A stretch of DNA of 64,000 bases from Flavobacterium sp. 90 (GCF_004339525.1 NZ_SMGE01000001.1:1860001-1924000), one strand, 5' to 3'. Positions 35,608 through 44,885 are shown, counted from the stretch's first letter. The notes: generated by a model from the sequence alone, not told the origin. Made by a program: numbers and translations.

Positions 35608-36786
35608 ATGAAGCCAGATTTATTTCAAGCCCCGGATTATTACAACCTTGACGATTTATTGACGGACGAACACAAATTGGTTCGCGAATCTGCTCGTGCA
35701 TGGGTCAAGAGAGAAGTTTCTCCTATTATTGAAGAGTATGCTCAAAAAGCAGAATTTCCAAAACAAATTATAAAAGGACTTGGAGAAATTGGCGGTTTCG
35801 GCCCTTATATTCCTGTTGAATATGGCGGTGCCGGACTGGATCAAATCTCTTATGGTTTAATAATGCAGGAAATCGAACGTGGAGATTCTGGTGTAAGATC
35901 TACTTCATCTGTTCAGTCTTCATTAGTAATGTATCCTATTTGGAAATACGGAAACGAAGAACAACGAATGAAATATTTACCAAAACTGGCAACAGGAGAA
36001 TTCATGGGTTGTTTTGGTTTGACCGAACCTGATCATGGTTCTGATCCCGGAAGTATGATTACCAATTTTAAAGATATGGGAGATCATTATCTTTTAAATG
36101 GTGCCAAAATGTGGATTTCGAATGCTCCTTTTGCAGATATTGCTGTAGTTTGGGCAAAAGATGAAACAGGCAGAATTCACGGATTAATTGTAGAACGTGG
36201 CATGAAAGGGTTTACAACTCCTGAAACACATAATAAATGGTCGCTTCGTGCATCATCTACAGGAGAATTGATCTTTGACAATGTAAAAGTTCCTAAAGAA
36301 AATCTGTTACCAAATAAATCCGGATTAGGCGCACCGCTTGGCTGTTTGGATTCTGCCAGATACGGAATCGCTTGGGGTGCAATTGGAGCAGCAATGGATT
36401 GCTATGATACTGCTTTGCGTTATGCAAAAGAGAGAATCCAGTTTGGAAAACCAATTGGAGGAACACAATTACAACAGAAAAAACTGGCAGAAATGATTAC
36501 CGAAATCACAAAAGCGCAATTATTAACCTGGCGTTTGGGTGTCTTGAGAAATGAAGGAAAAGCAACTACAGCTCAAATCTCAATGGCAAAACGAAACAAT
36601 GTCGACATGGCAATTCATATCGCACGCGAAGCCAGACAAATGCTGGGCGGAATGGGAATTACCGGTGAATATTCGATTATGCGTCATATGATGAATCTCG
36701 AAAGTGTAATCACTTATGAAGGAACTCACGACATTCATTTGCTAATTACAGGAATGGATGTAACTGGAATTCCAGCATTTAAATAA
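35608..36786 (+). CDS. Acyl-CoA dehydrogenase, glutaryl-CoA dehydrogenase-like
   Basis: 392 aa from ATG 35608. A FAD-dependent acyl-CoA dehydrogenase whose SVQSSLVMYPIWKYG block (about 95-109) and YEGTHDIH (catalytic Glu, about 372) match glutaryl-CoA dehydrogenases more than short/medium-chain enzymes. GLTEPDHGSDPGSM is the FAD/substrate segment. The likely reaction is glutaryl-CoA to crotonyl-CoA in lysine/tryptophan breakdown, but the neighbours give no pathway support. A terminator at 36821-36850 follows. Confidence 0.88.
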   Translation: MKPDLFQAPDYYNLDDLLTDEHKLVRESARAWVKREVSPIIEEYAQKAEFPKQIIKGLGEIGGFGPYIPVEYGGAGLDQISYGLIMQEIERGDSGVRSTSSVQSSLVMYPIWKYGNEEQRMKYLPKLATGEFMGCFGLTEPDHGSDPGSMITNFKDMGDHYLLNGAKMWISNAPFADIAVVWAKDETGRIHGLIVERGMKGFTTPETHNKWSLRASSTGELIFDNVKVPKENLLPNKSGLGAPLGCLDSARYGIAWGAIGAAMDCYDTALRYAKERIQFGKPIGGTQLQQKKLAEMITEITKAQLLTWRLGVLRNEGKATTAQISMAKRNNVDMAIHIAREARQMLGGMGITGEYSIMRHMMNLESVITYEGTHDIHLLITGMDVTGIPAFK

Positions 36787-36820
36787 TAAACAACTATTAA
36801 AATATATATAAAAACAATGC

Positions 36821-36850
36821 AAAAAGCTTCTTCTAACCGAGAAGCTTTTT
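36821..36850 (+). terminator. Terminator after the acyl-CoA dehydrogenase
   Basis: AAAAAGCTTCT and AGAAGCTTTTT form an 11-bp stem ending in Ts. It partly overlaps TATATTTG (36850-36857), a possible -7 box for the next gene. Confidence 0.75.
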
Positions 36851-36872
36851 ATATTTGCAAAAAATTACGAAA

Positions 36873-37655
36873 ATGAATATTGAGACTATCAACAATAGCA
36901 TTCAACCTCAAAAAGATCAACTTTTACAACATTCTTTATACAATAAAATTCAAAGTATTGACGACTTACATAGTTTCCTTGAAACACACGTTTTTGCTGT
37001 TTGGGATTTTATGTCATTATTAAAAGCTTTACAAGCCAAACTTACTTGTACAACAACACCTTGGTTTGCTACAAAAAATCCTGAAACAAGATATTTAATC
37101 AACGAAATTGTTCTTGCCGAAGAAACAGATTTAAGTATTGACGGAAGAAGACAAAGTCATTATGAAATGTATCTTGAAGCAATGCAGGATTGTGGCGCTG
37201 ATACAAACGGAATTAACACCTTTTTATCCGAAGTAAATTCATTGCACAACATTTTTGTTGCCATAAAACAAAGTTCATTACATCCGAATACAAAAGCCTT
37301 TTTAGATTTTACTTTTAGAGTAATCGAAGAAGGAAAACCACACGAAATAGCAGCAGCATTTACTTTTGGAAGAGAAGATTTGATTCCGAGTATGTTTACT
37401 GCAATCCTGAAGAACTTTCAAAAAAATCTTCCGGAAACTGACTTGAGTAAACTTTTGTATTATTTTGAAAGACACATAGAATTAGATGCCGACGAACACG
37501 GACCAATGGCGATGCAAATGATTACTGATTTATGCGAAGATGATGCTCAAAAATGGAAAGAAGTTGAAGAAATCTCAATCCTGGCTTTAGAAAAACGAAT
37601 CGGACTTTGGAATGCCATTGAAGAAGAAATTCTGATGAAAACAGAAATGGTATAA
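36873..37655 (+). CDS. DUF3050 protein (haem-oxygenase-like helical fold)
   Basis: 260 aa from ATG 36873. All-helical, with HVFAVWDFMSLLKALQ near residues 40-55, an ETDLSIDGRRQSHYEMYLEAM block and HIELDADEHGPMAM near the C-terminus. The conserved His and Glu/Asp pairs recall haem-oxygenase-like di-iron enzymes, to which DUF3050 is thought to belong. Substrate unknown. The start six codons upstream lies next to the terminator of the preceding gene and is unlikely. Confidence 0.82.
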   Translation: MNIETINNSIQPQKDQLLQHSLYNKIQSIDDLHSFLETHVFAVWDFMSLLKALQAKLTCTTTPWFATKNPETRYLINEIVLAEETDLSIDGRRQSHYEMYLEAMQDCGADTNGINTFLSEVNSLHNIFVAIKQSSLHPNTKAFLDFTFRVIEEGKPHEIAAAFTFGREDLIPSMFTAILKNFQKNLPETDLSKLLYYFERHIELDADEHGPMAMQMITDLCEDDAQKWKEVEEISILALEKRIGLWNAIEEEILMKTEMV

Positions 37656-37722
37656 AAACCAAAGCAAGTTATTTAACGTAACTATTTGTTTAAAATGACA
37701 CGAAACCTAATTTACCCAAATT

Positions 37723-38475
37723 ATGAAACCACATTTCAAACAAATAGTTACCATCATACTCTCTATATTTCTCTTAAGTTGTAACAGTGATGAAAGTTCT
37801 TCAGAAACTACAAGCACAACTCCTCCTGCAACAGAAACTCCCACTACAACAATTCCTACTACTGTAAATTATCTGGCATTAGGCGACAGTTATACAATAG
37901 GCCAAAGTGTTTGCGAAACCTGTCGATATCCTGAACAGTTAAAAGCAAGCTTAAAAACAATCTACCCTCAAACCAGTTTTTCATTACAAGTAATTGCCCA
38001 AACTGGCTGGACAACTTCAGATCTAATTTCGGCTATAAATAGCAAAAAACCAGATTCTAATTATGATTTGGTTACACTTTTAATTGGTGTGAATAATCAA
38101 TATCAACATCTGAATTTTAGTGTTTATGAAAAGGAATTTCCGCAATTGCTGGACAAAGCCATTGCATTGGCAAAAGGAGATAAAAAAAACGTACTTGTGC
38201 TTTCGATTCCTGATTATACGTACACGCCGTTTGCCTCCAATTATACTGCCGAAAACCAAGCAAGGGTTTCTGGTGAAATAACAAAATACAATAATACTGC
38301 CGAGAGTTACTGCATTAGTAAAGGTGTTGCTTTTATCTCTATTACTGACATTACTCAAAAAGGTTTGAGCAATAGCAGCCTTGTTGCTTCAGATGGTTTA
38401 CATCCATCGGAGTTGGCTTATAAACAGTTTGTAGATCGTATTCTTCCTAAAGTAAAAATGATTCTGCAGGATTAA
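37723..38475 (+). CDS. SGNH/GDSL-hydrolase lipoprotein
   Basis: 250 aa. The lipobox ends at Cys20 (IFLLSC). A Thr/Pro/Ser linker follows (about 25-47), and then an SGNH hydrolase domain: block I GDSYT with nucleophile Ser56, block III GVNNQ, and block V DGLHPS near 224 with Asp and His. It is probably an esterase or lipase-like enzyme anchored in the envelope. Substrate not predictable. Confidence 0.88.
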   Translation: MKPHFKQIVTIILSIFLLSCNSDESSSETTSTTPPATETPTTTIPTTVNYLALGDSYTIGQSVCETCRYPEQLKASLKTIYPQTSFSLQVIAQTGWTTSDLISAINSKKPDSNYDLVTLLIGVNNQYQHLNFSVYEKEFPQLLDKAIALAKGDKKNVLVLSIPDYTYTPFASNYTAENQARVSGEITKYNNTAESYCISKGVAFISITDITQKGLSNSSLVASDGLHPSELAYKQFVDRILPKVKMILQD

Positions 38476-38560
38476 TTTTCGAATCGAATCGAACAAAAAC
38501 AGAACTTTTACTTTAAAATTACTTTTCCTTATCTTTACTAGCAGTAAACTACATTAGGAA

Positions 38561-39334
38561 ATGAAAATTGTAGATTTTATCCCAACAGAACAATTAAAAC
38601 CATTTATCAAGACTTATAGAATTATCGAAAGTCAGGATGAATTAATCAATCGGGTTTTGCCGGGGACTGCGCTTACAATTGCTTTTAGATGCAAAGGCGA
38701 CGTTAATTACATTAAAGGAAATAGTCATGATAATTTACCTGTTTCAGCAATTTCCGGTATTCGAAAATCAGCGCGGTTAATTAATTATTCAAAAGATACT
38801 ACAACTGTTATTGTTCACTTTAAAGAAGTTGGAGCCAAAGCCTTTTTTAAAGAACCTCTTCACGAATTATTTGAAGAAAGTGTTTCATTAGACAATTTCT
38901 TTCCAAAGCAAAAAATCGCCATTATAGAAGAACTTTTGGCGGAAGCTAAAACCAACAATCAAAGGATTGCCGTAATCGAACAATTTCTTTTGTCAAGATT
39001 ACACGATTACAAACCAGATGAATTAATTACGAATGCAATCGCAATAATCCAATCTAAAAAAGGCATTATTAAAATAAAAGAACTTGCAGATATGCTTTAT
39101 ATCAGCCAGGATGCTTTCGAAAAAAGATTCCGAAAAACAATTGGTTCATCGCCCAAACAATTTTCTTATGTCGTAAGAATAAAAGCAATTATCGACCGGA
39201 AACAAAACAATCAAAACCTAATCGAACTTGCATTTGATGCCGGATATTTTGATCAATCTCACTTTAATAAAGACTTCAAATTGTTTACGGGACAAACTCC
39301 TTCTGAATTTTTTAAATTTCCTTCTTTTTGGTAA
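38561..39334 (+). CDS. AraC-family transcriptional regulator (DUF6597-type N-terminus)
   Basis: 257 aa. The N-terminal domain (about 1-140; FIKTYRIIESQDELINRVLPG) is of the DUF6597 type common in Bacteroidetes AraC regulators. The C-terminal AraC HTH (about 155-255) has IKIKELADMLYISQDAFEKRFRK and ends FTGQTPSEFFKFPSFW. It is followed 70 nt later by a secreted monooxygenase-like gene, likely a target or operon partner. Confidence 0.88.
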   Translation: MKIVDFIPTEQLKPFIKTYRIIESQDELINRVLPGTALTIAFRCKGDVNYIKGNSHDNLPVSAISGIRKSARLINYSKDTTTVIVHFKEVGAKAFFKEPLHELFEESVSLDNFFPKQKIAIIEELLAEAKTNNQRIAVIEQFLLSRLHDYKPDELITNAIAIIQSKKGIIKIKELADMLYISQDAFEKRFRKTIGSSPKQFSYVVRIKAIIDRKQNNQNLIELAFDAGYFDQSHFNKDFKLFTGQTPSEFFKFPSFW

Positions 39335-39403
39335 ATCAATGATTTTTTACAATTAATTGGTTTCTGTAATCTTGAATTTTACATCAATAAAAAATCAAGA
39401 GTT

Positions 39404-39832
39404 ATGAAAACAAATCTTTTAATCGGAATTATCTTTTTGACATTGTTTGGCTATAAAACAAATGCTCAATCGGCAACAATTAATTCAGAAATCGAAACCA
39501 AAAAATCAGAAAACATGCAACAAATCTTTATCGATAAATTTATCGTTCCCGAGCAATCAAAGCAAGAATTTTTAGAAAGAGTAACCATCAATAGAAACTT
39601 CATCAGAACCTTAAACGGATTCATAAAAGATGAAGCTTATGAACGAATTGATGAACAAGGAAATTTCGTTTTTATGACAATTGCCGTTTGGGAAAATGAA
39701 ACTGTTTTGAAAAAAGCAAAAGAAGCCGTGCAAGCCCAATATAAAAAAGAAGGCTTTGATATTGCCGAAATGTTTGCCAGATTAAAAATCACAATGGATA
39801 GAAATATCTATAAAGAATCAGAAAAACTATAA
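39404..39832 (+). CDS. Exported antibiotic-biosynthesis-monooxygenase (ABM)-like protein
   Basis: 142 aa. The signal peptide (1-21, ending TNAQ) is followed by an ABM-type alpha/beta-barrel domain (about 38-140): QIFIDKFIVPEQ, then a helix, then FVFMTIAVWENE. ABM domains usually act as small dimeric oxygenases or binding proteins in the cytoplasm, so the signal peptide is notable. It is flanked by two AraC genes on the same strand. Confidence 0.75.
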   Translation: MKTNLLIGIIFLTLFGYKTNAQSATINSEIETKKSENMQQIFIDKFIVPEQSKQEFLERVTINRNFIRTLNGFIKDEAYERIDEQGNFVFMTIAVWENETVLKKAKEAVQAQYKKEGFDIAEMFARLKITMDRNIYKESEKL

Positions 39833-39919
39833 TCGAAAAAATATGCCTAATTTTGTATGAAGCTGATTCTTGATTGTATAAAAAATTATACGATTAACAT
39901 CTCAAGAATTATTATAATC

Positions 39920-40741
39920 ATGCAAGTTTTACCTTCAAAAGAATTATCGCCTTATATCAAACATTATCTTTTTTTGGATAATCAGGAAACTGCTATTCAA
40001 AAACTTAGATTGTTTTCTGATGGAAATACCGGCGTTGTATTTTCTTTTAAGAGTAAACTTATCGCTGATATTTCGGATTATAAAGCAATGAATTATCTGC
40101 CAAATTCATTTTTATACGGACAACTCAATGGTTTTAAAGACATTTATTCTAATGACGAAATAACTTTAATAATTGTTGTTTTTCAGCCCACGGGAATTCA
40201 TCAATTGTTGGGAATTCCTGCCAATGAATTTCTCGATTCTATTATTTCTATAGATGATGTTTTTGGAGAAAACGGACTGATTCTACAGGAAAAATTATCG
40301 GAACAAAATAGTAATCAAACAAGAATTGAGCTTTTAAATCATTTTTTCGGAAACCTGATTTCTAAGAAATCTCAATCAAACCAAATGATTGTAAATAGTT
40401 CGTTAGATTTTATAATTTCAAACAAAGGACATTTTTCTGTAGCACAATTGGTCAAATATACCGGTTATACCGAAAGACATTTGGAACGAAAATTTAAAGA
40501 ATCGATTGGGTTAAACCCAAAGAAATTTGGCAACGTTGTTAGATTGCATCATTTTTTAAAATTATTAAAAGACAAACCTGCAGATACAAATCTGACGACT
40601 ATTTGTTATGATGCAGGATTTTCGGATCAATCGCATTTAATCAAAGATTTCAGAAAACATACCGGAATATCTCCCAAAGAATACTTGTATTACAGCGGGA
40701 AATTAACCAATAATCTTATCAAGACTTCTCCTCCATTATAA
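39920..40741 (+). CDS. AraC-family transcriptional regulator
   Basis: 273 aa from ATG 39920 (MQVLPSKELSPYIKHYLFLD). The longer frame begins 21 codons earlier with an AT-rich, implausible stretch. It has an N-terminal ligand-binding domain related to that of the regulator at 38561. The C-terminal AraC HTH (about 165-262) contains VAQLVKYTGYTERHLERKFKE and CYDAGFSDQSHLIKDFRKHTGISPKEY. It is followed by a nested inverted-repeat element. Its target may be the ABM gene upstream. Confidence 0.88.
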   Translation: MQVLPSKELSPYIKHYLFLDNQETAIQKLRLFSDGNTGVVFSFKSKLIADISDYKAMNYLPNSFLYGQLNGFKDIYSNDEITLIIVVFQPTGIHQLLGIPANEFLDSIISIDDVFGENGLILQEKLSEQNSNQTRIELLNHFFGNLISKKSQSNQMIVNSSLDFIISNKGHFSVAQLVKYTGYTERHLERKFKESIGLNPKKFGNVVRLHHFLKLLKDKPADTNLTTICYDAGFSDQSHLIKDFRKHTGISPKEYLYYSGKLTNNLIKTSPPL

Positions 40742-40770
40742 ATCTGATTAAGAGTTGAAACCTTTCAATT

Positions 40771-40925
40771 TGTGCCTTTAGGCACTAAATATTGGTAAAA
40801 ATTAGACTCGTGATATACTGGCGTGCCTTAGGTACGCAACAAAACGACAACTATTGCGTACCTACGGCACGCTAAATTTATTTCTATTCCTGTTTTTCTA
40901 CCAATATTTAGTGCCTAAAGGCACA
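40771..40925. repeat. Nested inverted-repeat element (155 bp)
   Basis: The outer arms, 40771-40797 and 40899-40925, are perfect 27-bp complements containing GTGCCTTTAGGCAC. The inner arms, 40821-40839 and 40854-40872, pair at 18 of 19 positions and contain TGCCTTAGGTACGC. Each arm also has a smaller palindrome. No coding frame and no T run. It is compatible with one mobile palindrome inserted inside another. Confidence 0.75.
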
Positions 40926-41026
40926 TCTTCAAACCTTGATTCGCATTTGTACTTTAAAATGTCGGTTTTATACAATTTACAGTATTTCATTGATACTACT
41001 TTTGATTCAAAATAATAGTATCAAAA

Positions 41027-41986
41027 ATGGAAAATCTAAAAATAGCTACTGCACAATTTGAGAATAAAAGCGGCGACAAAAACTATAATTTATCTATAAT
41101 CGAAAAGCTTTCGCAAAAAGCGGCCAATGAAGGTTGCGATGTGATTGCGTTTCACGAATGTTCAATCACGGGATATACATTTGCAAGACATTTATCGAAA
41201 GAACAAATGCTGGATTTAGCAGAAATTATCCCAAGTGGAGAAAGCATCTTAAAACTAACCGAAATTGCCCAAAAAAATGATATTGTAATTCTTGCCGGAC
41301 TTTTTGAAAAGGATGAAAATGATAATCTTTTTAAAGCCTACGTTTGTGTTGACAAAAATGGTTTGGTTGCAAAATACAGAAAACTTCATCCGTTTATAAA
41401 TCCCTATTTAACGCCCGGAGATCGTTATTGCATCTTTGAAATTAAAGGCTGGAAATGCGGAATTCTAATTTGTTACGACAATAATATTATCGAAAATGTT
41501 CGCGCAACAAAACTTCTGGGAGCCAATATTATTTTTATGCCACACGTCACGATGTGTACGCCTTCGACAAGACCTGGCGCTGGATTTGTTGCACCTCGAC
41601 TTTGGGAAAACCGTGAAGCTGATCCAACTTCTTTAAGACTGGAATTTGACGGAATGAAGGGTCGCGATTGGTTAATGAAATGGTTGCCTGCAAGAGCTTA
41701 TGATAATGCTATTTATGCCGTTTTCTCCAACCCAATTGGTATGGATGACGATCAATTAAAAAATGGCTGTTCGATGATTGTTGATCCGTTTGGAGATATT
41801 CTCGCAGAATGCCGAACTTTTGACGACTCTTTTGCCACAGCAATAATTACTCCTGAAAAATGCGTTTTAGCTGGAGGAAATCGCTATATAAAAGCAAGAA
41901 GACCAGAATTATATCGTGATATTATTGGACAAAATCACGAATCAGAACAAAATGTCGTTTGGTTAAATTCTTATGAAAAAAGTTAA
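41027..41986 (+). CDS. Nitrilase-superfamily carbon-nitrogen hydrolase
   Basis: 319 aa. The catalytic triad Glu44 (HECSITGY), Lys119 (YRKLHPF) and Cys149 (GILICYDN) is intact. The fold hydrolyses amides or nitriles in the cytoplasm. The insert RPGAGFVAPRLWENREADP (about 187-205) is longer than in omega-amidases and may shape specificity. It is a stand-alone gene with no pathway partners nearby, so the substrate is unknown. Confidence 0.9.
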   Translation: MENLKIATAQFENKSGDKNYNLSIIEKLSQKAANEGCDVIAFHECSITGYTFARHLSKEQMLDLAEIIPSGESILKLTEIAQKNDIVILAGLFEKDENDNLFKAYVCVDKNGLVAKYRKLHPFINPYLTPGDRYCIFEIKGWKCGILICYDNNIIENVRATKLLGANIIFMPHVTMCTPSTRPGAGFVAPRLWENREADPTSLRLEFDGMKGRDWLMKWLPARAYDNAIYAVFSNPIGMDDDQLKNGCSMIVDPFGDILAECRTFDDSFATAIITPEKCVLAGGNRYIKARRPELYRDIIGQNHESEQNVVWLNSYEKS

Positions 41987-42067
41987 AACTAATATAATTC
42001 ATCCCACTTTGAAAATCTGAAAATTTATCTTTACAACATTGATTAATCTACAGAATACAACCCAATA

Positions 42068-42574
42068 ATGGAATTTTTTAAAACTACAAATGAAGATATC
42101 GACGCTGTTTTTGATATCTATAATGAAGCTACATCATACCAAAAAACAGTCAATAATAAAAGCTGGAGAGGCTTTGAAAGAGCACTTATTGAAAAAGAAA
42201 TTGAAGAAAATCGCCATTTTATTATCAAAGAAGGAGATGAAGTTGCCTGTACATTTGTACTTACTTTTAATGATTTAATTATCTGGAAAGAAGCTGCAAA
42301 AGATCCTGCAGTTTATCTTCATCGTATTGCCACAAATCCAAAATTCAGGGGACAATCGTATGTAAAAAAAATCATCGAATGGGTTAAAATATATGCCAAA
42401 GAAAATAACAAAGAATACATTAGACTTGACACGCATAGCGGAAACGAGAGAATAAACAAATACTACACAAGTTGCGGTTTCGAATATAAAGGAATCAGCA
42501 CAATAGAATGGACAAGCGAATTACCGGAGCATTACAAAGAAGGTTCTTTTAGTTTGTTTGAGATTAAACTTTAA
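42068..42574 (+). CDS. GNAT-family N-acetyltransferase
   Basis: 168 aa. The acetyl-CoA binding core is HRIATNPKFRGQSYVKKIIEW (motif A, about 91-111), followed by the motif B region RLDTHSGNERINKYYTSCGFEYKG. The fold is that of small-molecule or peptide N-acetyltransferases. It is isolated and ends just before a hairpin at 42585-42616. Substrate unknown. Confidence 0.9.
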   Translation: MEFFKTTNEDIDAVFDIYNEATSYQKTVNNKSWRGFERALIEKEIEENRHFIIKEGDEVACTFVLTFNDLIIWKEAAKDPAVYLHRIATNPKFRGQSYVKKIIEWVKIYAKENNKEYIRLDTHSGNERINKYYTSCGFEYKGISTIEWTSELPEHYKEGSFSLFEIKL

Positions 42575-42584
42575 ATATAGATTT

Positions 42585-42616
42585 AGACCTAACAGGTTTT
42601 AAAAACCTGTTAGGTC
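42585..42616. terminator. 15-bp perfect hairpin between convergent genes
   Basis: AGACCTAACAGGTTT and its exact complement are separated by 2 nt. It is a variant of the ACCCGACAGGTTT family seen elsewhere in the window. It serves the GNAT gene and, on the minus strand, the small winged-helix gene whose present frame runs into it. Confidence 0.7.
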
Positions 42617-42820
42617 TGTCTCTTACTACTCTTTTTTTTAAACTCATTTTGCTTCCCAAAAGCAATGTTTAGGAGAAACTATTAAACCTTCGTCTTTTAA
42701 TTTTTTCATTGCTTTGTCTACTTCTTTACGCTCTAGTTTAGTTAACTCAACTACTTTACCAGCATTTACAGGCTGTTCAGCTTTTTTTATTGCATCTAAT
42801 ACCTGATCCTTGATTTCCAT
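42599..42820 (-). CDS. Small winged-helix protein, C-terminus probably frameshifted
   Basis: The frame from ATG 42820 encodes 73 aa: MEIKDQVLDAIKKAEQPVNA, then a helix-turn-helix (KVVELTKLERKEVDKAMKKL), then IVSPKHC. This resembles small MarR-like or winged-helix proteins of Bacteroidetes of about 58 residues. After HCF the frame continues LGSKMSLKKR... into the hairpin at 42585. Removing one base from the five-base A/T run at 42657-42661 would give HCFWEAK and a stop at 42643-42645, as the family usually ends. I suspect a real indel or a sequencing error. Confidence 0.65.
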
Positions 42821-43257
42821 AAATTTTTATATTTCGATTAAAAACACAAAAATAGTAAATATTTTCTTATAAAAATAAAGGCGTTATTTTTAGAGATTGA
42901 TAAATAAAATTTCTCGTGTTTTTGATTGATGATTGTCTGCTAAATCTTTTTTCTTTTTATACATTTTGCAAATCAGACAATTAAAGCATTTTAAATCAAG
43001 ACAATCATAAAACAAAAATGCTACATCGTTTTAAAAATAATTTCAGAAGTTAAATAAAAGAAAACTACATAATCTCAGCAAAAAAGGTATTTAACAACCT
43101 GTTTTTATTTAAAATAAAATTATAAGAAAAAACCTAAAATTAAAAACTCAAGTTTTGAGCATTAACGCTCTATAATAGATTATAAATTCACTTATTAAGT
43201 TCAAAACAAAGGCATTAAATTCAGTTAGGTTATATTTGGATAAATGCGCTAGAAACT
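42821..43257. other. Intergenic region upstream of the histidine kinase gene
   Basis: 437 bp with no supported gene. TATTTTTG on the minus strand (42847-42854) may be the -7 box of the small winged-helix gene, and TATATTTG at 43231-43238 on the + strand that of the kinase gene, 19 nt before its ATG. Nothing else recognised. Confidence 0.4.
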
Positions 43258-44805
43258 ATGAGCAAAAAAAAGATTATTCCGCCTGAAACTACTACTTTTC
43301 CAGAACGGACTAAAGTAAATCATAATGATGAATTGCTGCTCGTTAATAAAAGACTTGCACAACAAATCGAGGAACGAAAAAAGCGTGCCTCAGAGCTTGT
43401 TATTGCCAATGCTGAACTGGCCTATCAAAACGAAGAAAAAGAAAAACGTGCTGCCGAACTTGTTATTGCAAATACAGAACTTGCCTACCAAAATAAAGAA
43501 AAACAAAAACGGGCTGATGAACTAATTATCGCCAATTCTGAGCTTCTTTTTCAAAATAAAGAAAAAGAAAATCGTGCCGCAGAATTAGTTATAGCAAACA
43601 CAGAACTTGCTTATCAAAATCAGGAAAAAGAAGACCGCGCTGCCGAACTTGTTATCGCAAATACAGAACTTACTTTTCAAAACAATGAAAAAGAAAAACG
43701 CGCTGCCGAACTTGTGATTGCAAATACAGAACTTGCTTATCAAAATCAGGAAAAAGAAGACCGTGCTGCGGAACTTGTTATAGCAAATACAGAACTTGCT
43801 TATCAAAACCAGGAAAAAGAAGATCGTGCTGCCGAACTAAGTATTGCTAATTCTGAACTTCTTTTTCAAAACAAAGAAAAAGAAAATCGTGCTGCAGAGC
43901 TTGTTATCGCAAATACAGAACTTACTTTCCAAAACAATGAAAAAGAAAAACGTGCCGCTGAACTTGTAATAGCAAATACAGAACTTGCTTATCAAAATAA
44001 AGAAAAAGAAAAACGTGCCGCAGAACTTGTTATTGCAAACACAGAACTTACTTTTCAAAACAATGAAAAAGAAAAACGTGCTTCCGAGTTAATTCTTGCA
44101 AATAATGAATTGGAAGCTTTTACTTATATATCCAGTCATCATCTTCAGGAACCACTGAGAAAAATACAGGTTTTTTCGGATCGAATTTCAACAGAAGAAT
44201 ATCAAAATTTAACGGAGAAAGGAAAGTATTATCTTGAACGAATCGAAGTTTCGGCTTCTCACATGCAAGCACTTATAAATGATTTATTGACTTATTCCCG
44301 CACAAGTGTAACCGAAAAGAAATTTGAAAACACTAGTCTTAATGATGTCATCAATAAAGTACTGGAAGATTTAAAAGAAGAAATAAAATTAAAAAAAGCT
44401 ATTATTGAATTATCCGGAGATTGTAAAGCTTTTATAATTCCTTCACAGTTTCATCAATTAATATGCAATTTGGTAAGTAATTCTCTGAAATTCTCAACAA
44501 AAGAAAAAGCACCTCATATCACTATAGAAACCCTTTATACAAAACCAAAAACAAAGAAAAATAAATCATTGGCAGATTATTGCCACATTATTATAAGTGA
44601 TAATGGCATTGGATTTGACCCTCAGTTTGAAAGCAGGGTTTTCGAAATGTTCCAGCAACTCAATAGTAAAACAGATTATAAAGGAACCGGAATTGGTCTT
44701 GCTATTGTCAAAAAAATTGTAGAAAACCATAACGGAATCATTACCGCAACCGGAAAATTAAATCACGGAGCTAAATTTGATATTTATATTCCGGTAGTAT
44801 CATAA
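43258..44805 (+). CDS. Sensor histidine kinase with twelve 21-residue coiled-coil repeats
   Basis: 515 aa. No membrane segment and no PAS or GAF domain. Residues 43-294 are twelve tandem units of 21 residues of the form NKEKEKRAAELVIANTELAY, which is three heptads each, a continuous coiled coil. Then comes HisKA with ISSHHLQEPLRKIQ (phospho-acceptor His294, in the position usually written H-D), and an ATPase domain with N box NLVSNSLKFS, G1 DNGIGFD and G2 GTGIGLAIV. It is probably a cytoplasmic kinase whose signal comes through the long helix or a partner. No response regulator is adjacent. Confidence 0.92.
   Translation: MSKKKIIPPETTTFPERTKVNHNDELLLVNKRLAQQIEERKKRASELVIANAELAYQNEEKEKRAAELVIANTELAYQNKEKQKRADELIIANSELLFQNKEKENRAAELVIANTELAYQNQEKEDRAAELVIANTELTFQNNEKEKRAAELVIANTELAYQNQEKEDRAAELVIANTELAYQNQEKEDRAAELSIANSELLFQNKEKENRAAELVIANTELTFQNNEKEKRAAELVIANTELAYQNKEKEKRAAELVIANTELTFQNNEKEKRASELILANNELEAFTYISSHHLQEPLRKIQVFSDRISTEEYQNLTEKGKYYLERIEVSASHMQALINDLLTYSRTSVTEKKFENTSLNDVINKVLEDLKEEIKLKKAIIELSGDCKAFIIPSQFHQLICNLVSNSLKFSTKEKAPHITIETLYTKPKTKKNKSLADYCHIIISDNGIGFDPQFESRVFEMFQQLNSKTDYKGTGIGLAIVKKIVENHNGIITATGKLNHGAKFDIYIPVVS
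43384..44139 (+). repeat. Twelve tandem 63-bp coding repeats in the histidine kinase
   Basis: In-frame 63-bp units encode the 21-residue coiled-coil unit. Units differ slightly (Q-N-Q, N-N, N-K variants; a few LIIANSELLF), and mixed unit types recur out of order. That pattern points to duplication by unequal exchange. Confidence 0.85.
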
Positions 44806-44885
44806 TGAAAACCGTATCTTACAAAAACCAATCTGTTTTTTACTAAAATCTATTTTTCTCTAAAAATTTTAAATACCTTTGATTT

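Noticed and set aside
43585..44058. Two antisense frames rich in Cys, Phe and Lys across the histidine kinase
   Set aside because: They are the reverse reading of the 63-bp coding repeats; periodicity explains the open frames.
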